Shown here in pieces: positions 32,521 to 43,380 of a stretch of 64,000 nt of DNA (positions within the stretch are counted from its first letter, which is position 1; every line of letters begins with the position of its first letter). Made by a program: the position numbers and the translations under genes. The notes under the pieces were generated by a model. The model was not told where the DNA came from and did no database searches. It saw nothing but the letters and a program-made list of their open reading frames with translations. The DNA is from Pseudopyrenochaeta lycopersici (lineage: Eukaryota; Ascomycota; Dothideomycetes; Pleosporales; Pseudopyrenochaetaceae): positions 1-64,000 of the forward strand of contig NHZP01000053.1 in NCBI GenBank assembly GCA_003313425.1. Direction: 5' to 3'.

Positions 32521-33520
32521 TCATGATCCCTCTCCATCTCGTTTTATCTCCTCAGAAAGCACGGTTACAATTGTGCCTTCCCGATCAATAAACCATTTGC
32601 CCCCGCCGAACCCGCAAAGGGTAGCATGGTGACCTGAGAGGAGCGTGATCTGTGAACCCATATGACGTAGGAGCTCCATATCGCGTCTAGGTTGTCCGCT
32701 GCTGACGATTGGAGTAATTTGGTGTACCCAGGATGAGAGTTTTTGAAGAAGGTCCCTGGCCTCGTTCTGGAGTTCCTCATCAATGTCGCTATATAGTGAA
32801 AATTTGCTCAATTGTTCAAGAGCCTGCCATGCGGATCCTGTTGGAAGGGTTGAATCAATTGATGTTGGCAAACTGATTCGGATGCTCACTGTAAATTCAT
32901 TTCGGGAAGTTGAAACATTAAGCGTGATTAACCGGCCAAAATGGAGTTCTGCACATTGATTTGACGCATGAATATAGTTCGATCGCCACGACTTAAGTTC
33001 CGGCATATTGTTGCTTAAGCTATAGGTTAATTAGCGCTGTTTCTTCGTGTGTATTGAAATATTACCTTTCTATAACATCTGTGAATCTTTGGGTAAAGAG
33101 CGTGGACTGAACATATTTCGCATTATCATGGAGCCTTAAGCAGGTTTCCATAGACGTGAGAACCACGCCTGCCAGGACTAAGCCGTTTTTCTCCAGGAGG
33201 GCCACAGGGTTACAAGGTATGTCTTCCACATCCTTTCGAAACATAGGGGGGAAGTTCACAAGTATGCAGGCCTTATGTTGGGTACCTAACAGCATTCCTG
33301 CTGAGTGGACACGAGTGATCTTCTCCACCGAGTACACCATATGTTGATCAATAGCACTCTGTAGAAGGTCTACAATTCTTTTCGAATAAGCAGAGCCCTC
33401 TTCCGGAACAACTATATCCCAGTCCTTATAGCTGAAAGATTTTGTTCCCTGTAGTTCTGTAACATCGGGAGACTGCATTATTATAGGAGATAGCAGGCTA
33501 ACTGAGGTGATCTCGGACAT
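32521..33520 (-). CDS. Hypothetical protein, 317 aa, one intron
   Basis: ATG is at 33520 (MSEITSVSLLSPIIMQSPD). Intron 33020-33065 (46 nt, GTAATA...AACCTATAG) joins FTDVIE to SLSNNMPELKSWRS. Exons total 954 nt, exactly in frame, which supports the model. Visible features are a beta-rich N-terminal half (KACILVNFPPMFRKD, LVLAGVVLTSMETCLRL) and a helical middle (AWQALEQLSKFSLYSDIDEE, NEARDLLQKLSSWVHQI). It has no membrane segment or signal peptide. I do not recognise the family. Unlike its neighbours it looks intact. Confidence 0.7.
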
Positions 33521-33997
33521 AAAATCAGTCGAGCGTTTCCAGTTTCGGGAGCCAACCTACCTTTTTGTGTCTGGCAGATTCACGTACAGAGCGTGTTTTT
33601 AGGGGTGCATATGGTAGTCTAATGTCCAGATGAGTCCTTTAATACAATCATCCATAGATTGACCGCCTGCAGTTCAAAGAACTTCTGACCCCGCGAGTGC
33701 GCAATATTGGAAATGGGCTTAGTATCGGTGCTACAGCACTACTTTCAAGAAATATTGCCACTTATGCACGACGTGCTGATAGTAGCACTACGCATAGCGC
33801 AGGGCCTCAGTTAGGAAGCCGAAACCATACACGATATACAGTAGGTTACGAGTAATGGGCCGTTTGAAAAGAAATGTTATTGTGAACAGTACCCGTGCGG
33901 CTGTGTGAATATGTCGACCTTAGACTGCAGCCATCCAGCCTGGAGCAGGAAGCCTAGGTATGTAAGGGATCCTTTTGTCACCCTTGTTGCAGGCTGA
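33521..33997. other. Intergenic, no gene seen
   Basis: Upstream flank of the hypothetical gene; no domain-bearing frame. Confidence 0.4.
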
Positions 33998-34222
33998 ATG
34001 ATGCGGCGCTGCATGGTCTCAGAAATGGACGTGCAGATCTCTGACACACACATGGTCACTGGCCCTGGAGTATGCAAAGATGCTATTGATGCGCATGGGG
34101 AAAATTTGCCAGAGAGCGAAGCTGACCCACTTACGGTAGACTTCATTAGAAAGATCTTGGATATCGAGAAACCAGACTTTGTAGTCCTCACTCTCTACTC
34201 TGGAGGACTGGGTACTATGTAG
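33998..34222 (+). pseudogene. Calcineurin-like phosphoesterase (DCR2-type) fragment
   Basis: The frame gives ISDTHMVTGPGVCKDAIDAH, GENLPESEADPLTVDFIRKI and LDIEKPDFVVLT. This is the first metal-binding block of DCR2/Siz1-type metallophosphoesterases (D-x-H in SDTH). The next block, expected to be LTGDQ, is lost: after VVLT the frame runs into unrelated sequence and a stop. Upstream sequence lacks a credible start or signal. It is a ~60-residue orphan exon, surely non-functional. Confidence 0.6.
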
Positions 34223-34359
34223 AAGACAAGTCAGAAGACTGCAAGGAACAATCCAGCTCGAGCGGCGAAAATGTTCCTGTCACTGTGGATCACTATGGTG
34301 GGGAAGACTACCGGCTGATTCGCTTACCCCAATAACCTTAAATTGACCACTGTGCTATG

Positions 34360-34415
34360 CACCATTGACCACTGACCACTCAGCACACTAGACCACTCAG
34401 CACACCACTCCAGCC
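34360..34415. repeat. CCACTCAGCACA short tandem tract
   Basis: GACCACTGACCACTCAGCAC, ACTAGACCACTCAGCACACC: three to four imperfect units of the motif that also forms tracts near 7140, 42604, 46408 and 49705. Confidence 0.65.
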
Positions 34416-34989
34416 CGACAGATAAAGAAACCTCCACAGGGGCCGAAATGGGCTCTAAGCGTCTAAACCAGAATGGTTTGCGACGAGCGACCAGGATATG
34501 GAGAGGGCCGTCCAAGCCCAGGGTGAGGGGTTAAAAAGGCTGAGCCTCGCCTGCATGATTCGGCACATCATGTGACTAAGATTGTGTACAGATCGATGTG
34601 CAGATGGCTGCTTTTTACAAATTATTGTCACCCTTTTGTGTGCGGGGAATATACGTTCGAGTGGAATGATAAAATGCAGTGTTCTGTGTAATGTGTCGAG
34701 CACTCTAGCCTAGCTGTCGCACTGTACGTGTGTGTTAGGACGAACAGTGAAAATGGTGAAGAAAATGAGGAGAATGTATTGTAACTGTGTGTGTGTATTG
34801 TATGTATGTAGATGTGAGATCGTCTCCCTTTGTGCTATAGTGAGGAGAGGTGCTTTTATGTCCCTCGCGACAGCTATCATGTGATGATTGATTCCTGAGC
34901 CAATGAGCTTCCACCAGGTGGATCTGGCCTGCGACACCCACCCTTCCTAATCTTTGCTGGCCAGCATCACCACCGTGCCTGGTACCAGG
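34416..34989. other. Intergenic, no gene seen
   Basis: No supported gene. TGTGTGTGTATTGTATGTATG-like simple sequence lies near 34786-34810. Confidence 0.4.
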
Positions 34990-35860
34990 AAGATGCTATC
35001 CCACGCGACTGGGCTATCTCAGTTAGTGACAACAGCTAGACAACTAATCAGCTTAGAGTAGCGTAGCTAAAGCACTTTGATGCTCATACAAAGACAAGGG
35101 TAGTAGGCGCGCGTCGGCTGCTTATCCTTGATGGCCATGAGAGCCATCACTCTCTTGAATTTCAAGAGATCTGCAGATCTGCAGAGAGAGCAACATCTAT
35201 ACCCTCTCATGCCACCTCACTCATCTCATCTGCTGCAGCCTCTTGACGTTAGCTGCTTCTCTCCTCTCAAGAAGGCGTACAGCCGTCAGATAGAGAGCTC
35301 GATCAAGGCCCACATCAACCACATCACTAAGCTTGAATTTCTGCCTGTCATTTTAAGCAGCCTTTGATCAAGCTTTCACTTCAGTCAATATACGCTCAGC
35401 ATTTCGAGGAGCAGGCCTTGTCCCTCTCCAGCCAGACGTTGTCTTGTCAAGGCCAGATGTCCAGCTGCGTACGCCATTACCAGCAGCTCAGCTAGGGGCT
35501 CAGCAAGGAGCTCTCTGGGAGCCTCAAACACCAAGGAACCCACGTGAGTTTGAGGCTCAATCGACTCTAATTAGCGATCGCGTTCGACGGCATAAGAGCT
35601 CATCACCAGCCTCAATTATTGAGGCACTTAATCAGTTTACAAAGGGGGCTATAGTAGGGGCATATAAAGCCAAGCTAATGGAGGGTAGGTTTGATAGCCT
35701 TGAGAAGGCTAATGAGGCAGCAACTCGGCGAAAGCAGCGCAAGAGAAAGTGGATTCATTAGCTGTCGGGCTCTATCGCGCTGTAAAAGGTGCAGAGAGAC
35801 TGGACATAACTCGCGCACGTGTAAAAAAGATACTATAGGTGCTACTCAAGCCTGCATATT
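34990..35860 (+). mobile_element. Fot1/pogo transposase 3' relic
   Basis: This is the C-terminal half of a Tc1/mariner-superfamily (Fot1/pogo) DDE transposase in several frames. WAISVSDNS and [11 protein letters not shown] come first, then [16 protein letters not shown] with the second catalytic Asp. The third catalytic Asp is in [20 protein letters not shown], followed by INHITKLEFLP. Then come RVRRHKSSSPASIIEALNQF, FTKGAIVGAYKAKLM, LEKANEAATRRKQRKRK, and a terminal zinc knuckle CKRCRETGHNSRTC. Stops and frameshifts separate the blocks, and the N-terminal DNA-binding part is absent. It lies ~110 bp from the duplicated 1.6-kb segment. Confidence 0.87.
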
Positions 35861-35969
35861 AATATCTATAGAGTACTTGAATTTGTGGTTGAGCTGTACG
35901 CTGGTAGAGGTGCTCAAACTTGGTGGGTGCGGCGCTCGTTTGTGCGCGGCGCTCGCTTGTGGGACGCGT

Positions 35970-37648
35970 TATGGCAATGAGTTATAGAAGAACTCCACTA
36001 TGAGACAGTGTAAACCAACAAAGTATTTTCTTTTGCCTCATTTGCGCTTCACCTGAAACAGAACCGCCACATCTCAGTCTGGATGGGAGTCCCAGAAGAG
36101 AGTCTCGGGCGAAGTACGATCACCATTTCTGGTAGGTCCAATAATGGTTTCGCTCAATTGGAGGAGTAATCTGAAGTCAATATTCGAGATCATCTTTCTG
36201 GACCCTTGGTCCGAAGATCCAGTCTGTGGACAAGATTAGCAAGCTACGTTTTGTTCAAGAAAGATTTGCTAGACTCACATTGTGCAGCGTACTTCACATT
36301 TATTTCCGGTTCCTGGCCCATACACGTTACAGGTATACTGCCACCGGCTGTCTCAATACGATAGACAGTGTCGATACCGCCTCGTGATAGATTTTTGGGA
36401 TCTGTCAGAAAAAGCCACTTTAGCTGCGGACCTACGCCAGCCCATGGGTGAGAGGATATAGGTGCATCTGTCTCCTCGGATTTGTGAACTATAGCAATAG
36501 GATATGATGATTGGTCGAACTGGTCGAGCGCGAAGGTCGGTAGATATTGACTGAAGTAGTGATGACCGATCGGTTGCTGGAAATTTGGGCATTGTAGAAT
36601 TTCACCAAGCCGTTCAAGCCAGGGGCTCGCATCGAGAGCGAACCTAGACACGAAGCTGATGGTCGCTTGTGCAAGGTCGTTGTCTATCAAGCATGTGCCA
36701 ATATCGTAAAGTTGAGCTCCATTAGTGTCAGCATACATAATTACAGGAGAAGCCTTTCCATAGAAACAACGTTCGAGCACACAGACACTTCATCCCTGTG
36801 TCGTAGCGTTTTAGGATTGCTATTTTCACCGCTGGATCGCTTACCATTTGCGCCGGTCGTGCCAGGAACATCGTTCTCATCTCCACTTGTGCAAGTATAA
36901 TTCTGTGTACCGATGCCGAGCAGTACGTATTTGAGGTCCACGCCTAGGTCGGTTGGTGAAGGCAAGGCGCTTGTCGGCATCAACTTGACCAGCCCAGAAA
37001 GGTCATCAACGGGAGTGTAGGCTTTGGTCGACAACGCAGCCGTAGAGCTCGGAAGCAGAATGAGAGTGGAGGGAAAAAATAAAAGTCTGAAGTGCTGCTT
37101 CATGGTCAATTTGAGCAGGGTGTAGTGGCCCAGACTTGATGGTGGATGCAGAAGTAGTGTGACAAAGCGAGCATAATGTATATGCTGAAGGCAACGGAAG
37201 GAGCAAGATGTGAGCTTCCGATGGTGGTGTCATGCTGAGCGGTGACAGGCAGAGTGGTGGCATTCTGAGTGGTGGTATGCTGAGTCGTGCCCAGTGGTGC
37301 CCAGTGGTGCCATATGTCGCCAAGTGTTGCCAAGTAGTGCTGTTCTGATCGGCACAAAATCAACTAGTACAGTATGTACTGTCTTGTAAGTACATATCAG
37401 TCTGACCAGAACCGTAGTCTGGCCAGAACCGAGTCATTGAATCATGCACGCTGTACGTGAAAAACTTTCAATATCGATTTTTCGCAAGCTCTGAATTGGT
37501 CTAGTTTCCACTCGCATAGAAAGTTGGTTAGTCCGGAGGTTTTGCAACCACACCGGATTGGTGGTTGCTGACGAAGGCTTGAACTACCTAACTAGGGAAA
37601 GCTGTTGCTAAGCGAGAACGGGCCAGCGTGGGATTGCGCAAAACAGTA
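35970..37648. repeat. Segmental duplication, copy 2 (1.7 kb)
   Basis: This is the counterpart of 13326-14953, same orientation. The left edge follows a transposase relic. The right edge stops inside sequence that is the Est1-type 3' end in copy 1, orphaned here. Very few substitutions indicate a recent event. Confidence 0.92.
36177..37103 (-). CDS. DUF3455 secreted protein, intact copy, 247 aa
   Basis: ATG is at 37103. The signal peptide is MKQHFRLLFFPSTLILLPSS with likely cleavage after AALS. Introns are 36717-36844 (128 nt) and 36224-36278 (55 nt, GTGAGT...CACAG). Exons are 259+438+47 = 744 nt, in frame. Family landmarks in order: LPSPTDLGVDLKYVLLGIGT, NYTC, QLYDIGTCL, IGHHYFSQY, WLFLTD, VYRIETAGGS, PVTCMG, YAAQYWIFG. 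The small secreted fungal DUF3455 family has no defined activity. Reading through intron 1 would also stay open, but splicing restores the family sequence. Copy 1 lost 25 bases here, so this duplicate is the functional-looking one. Confidence 0.88.
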
Positions 37649-38627
37649 ACGTACCGTAATGTATGTATGTATCAACGTGGGCGTTGCGTCGTACAGTCGT
37701 CCATTCAAAGGTTTCCGCGCCCTATGCGGCAATAATCGCCGGCTGTTCCTCGCTTGCTGTGCCTCTTACGTGTCTCGCTTGCTGATCCTCCCTTCCCCAC
37801 GTTTTGTCTGGCGCTCAAGAGAATTGCAAGTGTTACAGTTGCTGATAGCTTCCGGTGAGATGTGCTAGCAACATCTTGCCGAGACTCGCATGACGTGATG
37901 TCCCAAGTGGGTTTCCAGGTGTTGTACAGTATCGTTGGCAGAGGAATACAGTTGTCAGATAAGAGGCATAAAAACTGCAGTATACGAATACTGCATCGTG
38001 GACGGTATCACCTATCAGGTCTGTGTTTAAAAGGGAGAGAGAACAGGACCAACAATGAAGTGGTACTGCGCCGTACTTAGCGCGTCCTGCGTGTAGGTGA
38101 GAGCTCATTGCCCCTGTCGGCGTGATCAGTGCAACCCACGGACGTAGTTCCCTGACAGGGCGCCACCCGCCGGTATCGTGACTCGACCTGCATGCGGGCG
38201 GGTCTTGGCACCCCGATACCTAGCGCCGTGAGGTACAAGCAACTGTTTCTGTCGGTTATTCACCTGCACCAGAAGAAAGCTGCGAACACATATTGGCTCG
38301 AGTTTTGGGCATTGGTTTTCGGCGGCCCGGTGTTTTGCTGGACTGAAGGTTGCATTAGTAAGTGCTCTTCAAACAAAGCGCGGAAGCCCAGCGCTGTCCG
38401 CGCCCTGTTCTATCAAGCGATCTCAGTGCCCCTCCGCGCTCTTCATTCGCTGTATTGGAGTGCCCCGGCGGCAAGGATTTAATCACACATTTACATTCTG
38501 CTCGCCGCTGCTGAAGTTATCCTGGGCATACGGCAACTTCCTCCTGTCGACCTCGATTGCTCCTCCATCCGTTATCTGCCCAAACGTCAGCGTCGACTTG
38601 GCTATCACAACTGCGTCATCAACGACC
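37649..38627. other. Intergenic, no supported gene
   Basis: Short frames on both strands without domains. GC-rich (AGCGCTGTCCGCGCCC) near 38390, likely the promoter side of the BAH-like gene. Confidence 0.4.
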
Positions 38628-40141
38628 ATGCTCTCCTGGGCCACAAGTCTTAAGAATCGCATTGTCCAGTTGTCTGCCTCTTCTAGTGAATCTTCTTGGT
38701 CTTCAAACACGGTAAATGGCCGGATAGAGGAGCGGCTACGGCGGAGCTCGAGTCCTACGGCTGGTTCGGCAAGCCCTCATTTACCTACGCTCCCTCCCAG
38801 TCTTTCTGAAGCGCCGCCACATGGTAAGTCTCTTATCCTTCATTGATGATCATTTGCTTGTCTGGTTGGCTGATTATTTTGTTTGGACCTCTACGAAGCC
38901 ACGACGTGGTATAACAATGGTGCATTCCACTTTGGTGTGAAGCGAAAGAAAAGACACCGAGGGGTCCTCTGCGAGTGGAGCGGGCTTCAGTCCTACGTAG
39001 ATATTGGCGACTTGCGCGTCGGAAACTTCGTTCACGTCTGCGTCTCGACCGAAGACGATCGGTTAGGCCTGATTGTAGCCCTCAAGCAAGATCAAAGCCC
39101 TCGGAGCGCAGAAAACTGGACATATGTACTTTTCGTATGGATGATCTCTCGGAAAGATCTCAACGCTGAGAATGTGGGCTGTCAGTTAGCTGCAGGCAAA
39201 ACCCATATGCTCTCGAATTGGTGTCAAGTGCTCCCGTTCAATTATTTCAAAGCTCTTCCCGACTGCCATGCGGACTTAGACACCCGTAAGCTGGAGATGG
39301 ATTTCATCTTTGATGTGTCCAGGAAGGGGCCAAAGGGAATGTACAGCATTCAGAGGCTTCGAACGCAGGGAGACTGTGAACTATTTAACGCCATCACCTG
39401 TGTAATTATGATTGTGTTCTGCTGTCTTGTAATCCTTCTAATATATCGGTAGGGCGACCCAACCATCAAGGCTTACAGCTCATCCAATTCAAGCAATGGG
39501 ATAGGAGACACGGGAAATCATGTGATTAGCAGCATGTCAGGACGGGCCAGACATAGCCGACTCCTTCCCAACCAAGCTGCATACGGCCAGCAAGCGTCGT
39601 GGCCCAACGTCGACAACTCTCAATCAAATCCGATGCCCGTTCGCCCGTTCGACCTAGGAGATACTGTAACTGTACCAGCACCCTTCGTGCCCGAGGTTCA
39701 GACACAGTATCACGAGCTCCCCATGCATAACATCACCAAAACGAACGCTGTCTTTTTGACATCTGCTGCTGAGCACCCTATGTCGCTGCGCATGCACTCC
39801 GATTACATGGCTTCCAGTCAACAGGAGATGGATCGGCGACCTGAACCCAAGCGTATGAGACTCAGCACCCCTCTGCGCTTGTTGTCTCCTCGTCAAGACG
39901 GAGGTATTCGGAAGAAGAACGCCCGTTTTGATGTCCTAGCTGAGCGAAATCGATTCAACATCGACCAGGTTACCCAAAACTTCACCAACGAAGAGAATAT
40001 GCCGGTCCCGTATGTACTCGTCTTTGATGCTTGGTCCGACTTTAGTTGTTTAGCATAATCTGCACTTTGTTATATGCTCTCATCACAAGCTAACGTCACT
40101 GCAGTTCTGATTCGACGAAAGATTCCTCACAGAAAGTCTAA
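38628..40141 (+). CDS. BAH-domain-like nuclear protein, 430 aa
   Basis: ATG is at 38628. Introns are 38824-38898 (75 nt), 39402-39452 (51 nt, GTAATT...GGTAG) and 40010-40104 (95 nt, GTATGT...CACTGCAG). Exons total 1293 nt, in frame. After a Ser-rich start comes TTWYNNGAFHFGVKRKK, VGNFVHVCVSTEDDRLGLIV, then WTYVLFVWMISRKDL and THMLSNWCQVLPFNYFKAL. The bromo-adjacent-homology-like pattern is a barrel entry, a Y-x-L-F-V-W strand, then an L-S-N motif. A Cys-rich bridge leads to a disordered Pro/Ser/Met-rich tail with basic RRPEPKRMRL. BAH domains read chromatin; that role here is inference. It may be an accessory paralogue. Another ATG upstream in a different exon cannot be excluded. Confidence 0.7.
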
Positions 40142-40192
40142 TTGTCGGGAAGCTACTACCTGCACATAAATTCGCCGCAGACGCGGTTCCAG

Positions 40193-40290
40193 TGAGCTGG
40201 GGAAGACGGCTTGCACATGAGGAGGTAGATTGCGGTGAGTATGGGCTTATGCTCTGCATTAAATTGTTGAAAACCATGTAAAAGCATAAC
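40193..40290 (+). repeat. ~97-bp dispersed repeat, copy 2
   Basis: Partner of 24957-25053, same strand, with a 3-base insertion (CATGAGG against CAGG) and a few substitutions. It lies just 3' of the BAH-like gene. Confidence 0.85.
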
Positions 40291-40816
40291 AAGGAACGGT
40301 CGCTGGAGGCCAACGCCACTTCAGGGTGCACGTAACCCCTCAAGAAACGTCCCTCCCTAATGTTCACGTATTTATTTCTATTCTCGTCCATTAACCGATG
40401 AGGTCTCGACACGGGCTGAAACTATGCTATTGACTCGTATCCAGTACACACAGTTGCTGCAGCCCAGGATGTTACGTCGCCAGGATATTCCTACGGGAAC
40501 CGCTTGGTCCCTTGATGCCTAGCTAGCCTTGTCAGCCTGCCGTTTCTTTATTTTGCCCTTTGAATGCTTTTGCGTCTTTGCCGCGGACATGGGACAAACT
40601 GTTTGTCTGCCGATCGTTACTTTTCTTGACTGACCGCTGCGGTAATCGCATCTCAACTCACGCATGAATGGAAGGCAAAGGAGCAATGGCAGTCCATGAT
40701 GCTTAAGCTCGTTGATAGCATGAGTATCGACTTGACGCTCACACATGAAGCCAATGATCGTAGGGTTGGTGCTGGCACGTTGCATAATGAGATGTTTTCT
40801 TTCAGCATGCTTATTC
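40291..40816. other. Intergenic, possible last exon of the minus gene
   Basis: A minus frame at 40519-40785 ends KTQKHSKGKIKKRQADKAS, with basic texture, but it starts with a non-ATG codon. No domain. Confidence 0.3.
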
Positions 40817-41928
40817 TTACACTTTAGCTTTTGCCTTTAGTGCTAATGCTGTCGATTTCCATGCAGTCTTCGCCATGGCAACTATGTAGCCGCTTCGACC
40901 ACGGACACCGCTTGCGTCAGACTGTGTGGCGATGAACACTCGGAATTCGCAATTGTGCAAGCCCTGGACAAACTCTTGATGGAACCAATGTGTCTGATGG
41001 TCGGGTGACTTCTTCTTCCTCTTCATTTTCTCCTTGGGTCGCCACCGCGTCTGGCCCCGTTGCTCAGAGGTACAGGTAAGCTCTCCTAATATTCTTTTCT
41101 TCTGCACATTCACATGTTTTGCTGCGCCACTGTGGGACCTCTTGTGGACTGTAGTTTCGTATGGCAGAAGTTGGCACGGGCCGTGGCCATAGCAAGTTTT
41201 TGGGCGATATGAAAACTCTAATGGGGCAGACTTAGCGATTGCGTCTAAGGCTCGAATATCTCCGATCTTTGCCTTCTCTTGCCAGGACTCACTTTCGCTT
41301 GGATATGCACGAACGGGAGCTCCGTGGATATGTTTCAATATGCGGATTGCCGCGTACGCGGCATCGAGGGCCATGTCTTGAGGCTCCTCAGTGGTCCAGT
41401 GGGTAAAGATGACTGTGTTCTGGGGCTGGCCATCGCCGTCTCGGCAAGTGGTGTGAAGGACACGGCTTTCCAGCTGGGTGGTAAGCCAGTCCCACGCCCG
41501 TATGAGAACCGGGAATGAGCTCATTGATCTGACGAGAAAGGTGGGTTGTCAGGAAACGTAATCTAGAGTACCATGTCCCACGAGCCCGCTCGTAGATCAG
41601 GTGTATTTTGTATTGCTTGCTTTGTAGATGTCAAAGCCGGATCAATCAGCGGAGAATGGTGTAGTGCTGCGCCCAATCCAACCAAACTACGAATAGTTTG
41701 CTTCTGTGCCCGTCTGCTGCGCTGCAGTGCGTTTCTTTTCGCGTGATGTAGAATGCAGTTTATGTACTCTTTCTCAGGCGCATTAGAACAAGTATCGCTG
41801 AACGCACATAGCCCTTTCGCTTTCCTTTCTTTGCGCTGGTCTTGTCTGAGCTCTTTGCACGCGATGCAGGGCTTGCCGTTTAGTGACTCATGGCTAGGAT
41901 CGTCAGGCCGTCTTTTACAACGTTGCAT
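40817..41928 (-). CDS. Hypothetical Cys/Lys-rich protein, two exons
   Basis: ATG is at 41928 (MQRCKRRPDDPSHESLNGK). Exon 1 has a Cys-rich block: CIACKELRQDQRKERKAKGL, CAFSDTCSNAP, NCILHHAKRN. An intron with donor GTGGGA and acceptor CGTCAG (about 41533-41585) would join PDLRAGS to MSSFPVLIRAWDWL, though GTACTC is an alternative donor that breaks the frame. Exon 2 reads RILKHIHGAPVRAYPSESES, a basic PKEKMKRKKKS, then WFHQEFVQGLHNCEFRVFIA and GVRGRSGYIVAMAKTAW to the stop at 40817. I do not recognise the family; the Cys block suggests zinc binding. Splicing is uncertain. Confidence 0.5.
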
Positions 41929-42283
41929 AAGGATCTGGCTGGAAGCTGGCGATGAAGCTGGCGATGGAAGTCGGGGGGAAGCGAATGCTGCCAAGTCTAT
42001 TAACACCCGTGCACGTCCTCGCGTAACTTAATGCACTTATCTGCAGGAAAGTCGCAATGCAGGAACCGCGTTCCGTTGGCACACTACACTCGCTTGCACT
42101 TGCAGTTTCCGGTTTTTGCGCGCCACTCAACTTCCATCCGCAACCGAGCTAGCGGGGGTGGTGCTGACACTAGCTAGAACCGTCTAGGAAAAGCTTTGGT
42201 TAAACGAGACAGGGGCTGACGTGGGATGTAAATCTCGCTGTGTGCAAAAGCTGGAAGCTGCAAGTGCAAGCGACTGTACTGTA
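41929..42283. other. Intergenic with a block like the duplication's right end
   Basis: About 42160-42240 (GGTGCTGACACTAGCTAG..., GGAAAAGCTTTGGTTAAACG, GACGTGGGAT) resembles 14870-14943 by eye at about two-thirds identity. It suggests a shared, eroded repeat. Confidence 0.4.
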
Positions 42284-42288
42284 CTACA

Positions 42289-42533
42289 TGTTGGTATGAG
42301 TACTCTATTAATGTGGCACATGTGATGCAATTCTCAATAGACTTAAAATTATCTCTATTTTGAGTTGTCTCTTTTTTTTTTCTTCAAAGCGCAGCCTAGC
42401 CTTTATATCTACGGTCTTAACTTCAGCTCTTCGGACTGGCCGACGGTCAGTCCGATATTCTCGGTTTTACCGAAAAGTCTAAAGTTTCGGTTTCTCCGAT
42501 CAGATATCACCGTACTTTCTAGACCTGTCAACA
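42289..42533 (+). repeat. Solo LTR, copy C, with 5-bp target duplication
   Basis: This 245-bp element runs TGTTGGTATGAGTACTC to CTGTCAACA. CTACA is present at both 42284-42288 and 42534-42538. Same family and orientation as copies A and B; it carries a T-rich insertion (TCTTTTTTTTTTTCTTC) inside. Confidence 0.94.
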
Positions 42534-42603
42534 CTACAGTATGTACTACACATACTCGTTCGGCTCTGTAGGTGAACGAACGATCAGGAATGCAGAGAAC
42601 GCT

Positions 42604-42709
42604 CGGCACGCTGGACCACTCAGCACACTAGACCACTCAGCACGCTAGACCACTCAGCACGCTAGACCACTCAGCACGCTAGACCACTCAGCACGCTAGA
42701 CCACTCAGC
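42604..42709. repeat. 17-bp minisatellite GACCACTCAGCACGCTA
   Basis: About 5.6 tandem units from 42614 (the first has ACACTA instead of ACGCTA), preceded by a partial unit. It starts 66 bp after the LTR's target duplication. Confidence 0.93.
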
Positions 42710-43380
42710 GCATCGTCGTGAGGCCATGATTCGTGAATGCATTATAATGAGATCATGAAGGAATCAGGATGCTATGTGGAGACCGGTGCATGTAGCTGGA
42801 AGCACCTCACCGCTTTCCGGGTGAAAAGACCTAATATGATAAGACCAGACAAGTGGAATGGCGCACAATCACACGAACCTGAAAATCCAATGAGTATATT
42901 GTACTGTACGCCTCTTCTCAAAACTGCATACAAAAGCCGTCAGTCACTCTCTAGTAGAGCCATATGAAGAACAGCTTCGCCTTGTCTTCCACGATACTTT
43001 GCGTCGAAAGAATGGTTCCAGGAGTTTCCATGCCATCTTCTGCATCAGACCAAAATCGTTCAATGGACTACTGCGGTAATCTCAAGATCCTGCATTCATC
43101 GCTATCAGAGATGGAGGGAGCGTCCGTTGACGAAAAAGGTGTGTTTCTCTCCCCTTTCACCTCTTTTCTTTTTTCTAGTCATACGTCCAGGCTGATGGCA
43201 TTGGACAACTTGAAAGATCTCGGCTGGCCATTCAAGCCTACACATGCCTATACCAGGAGCCCAACATCGTCCGCCGTGTTTGATACGGAAGCCCGCCATA
43301 CTCCTAGAGCGGGTACTCGATCAGAATGTAAGCTTGAATTCGCCAGAAGTTACTGCCGCTGATTTCCCGCGTTTCCATAG
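42710..43380. other. Upstream region of the MFS gene, first exon unresolved
   Basis: A plus frame (42964-43362) is open. Its tail, EARHTPRAG, would splice in phase by a GTACTC...CCATAG intron (about 43310-43380) onto KPDREHWLIM of the transporter. The first ATG cannot be fixed: 43015, 43030 and 43192 are candidates. Confidence 0.4.

Noticed and set aside
35128..35761. Intact Fot1 transposase
   Set aside because: Only the C-terminal half is present and it is split across frames by stops and shifts.
9983..42533. Full LTR retrotransposon between LTR copies B and C
   Set aside because: The 32 kb between them holds unrelated genes and each LTR has its own target duplication, so they are separate solo LTRs.
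42604..42709. CRISPR-like array
   Set aside because: Units are contiguous 17-mers with no spacers, in a eukaryotic context; it is a minisatellite.
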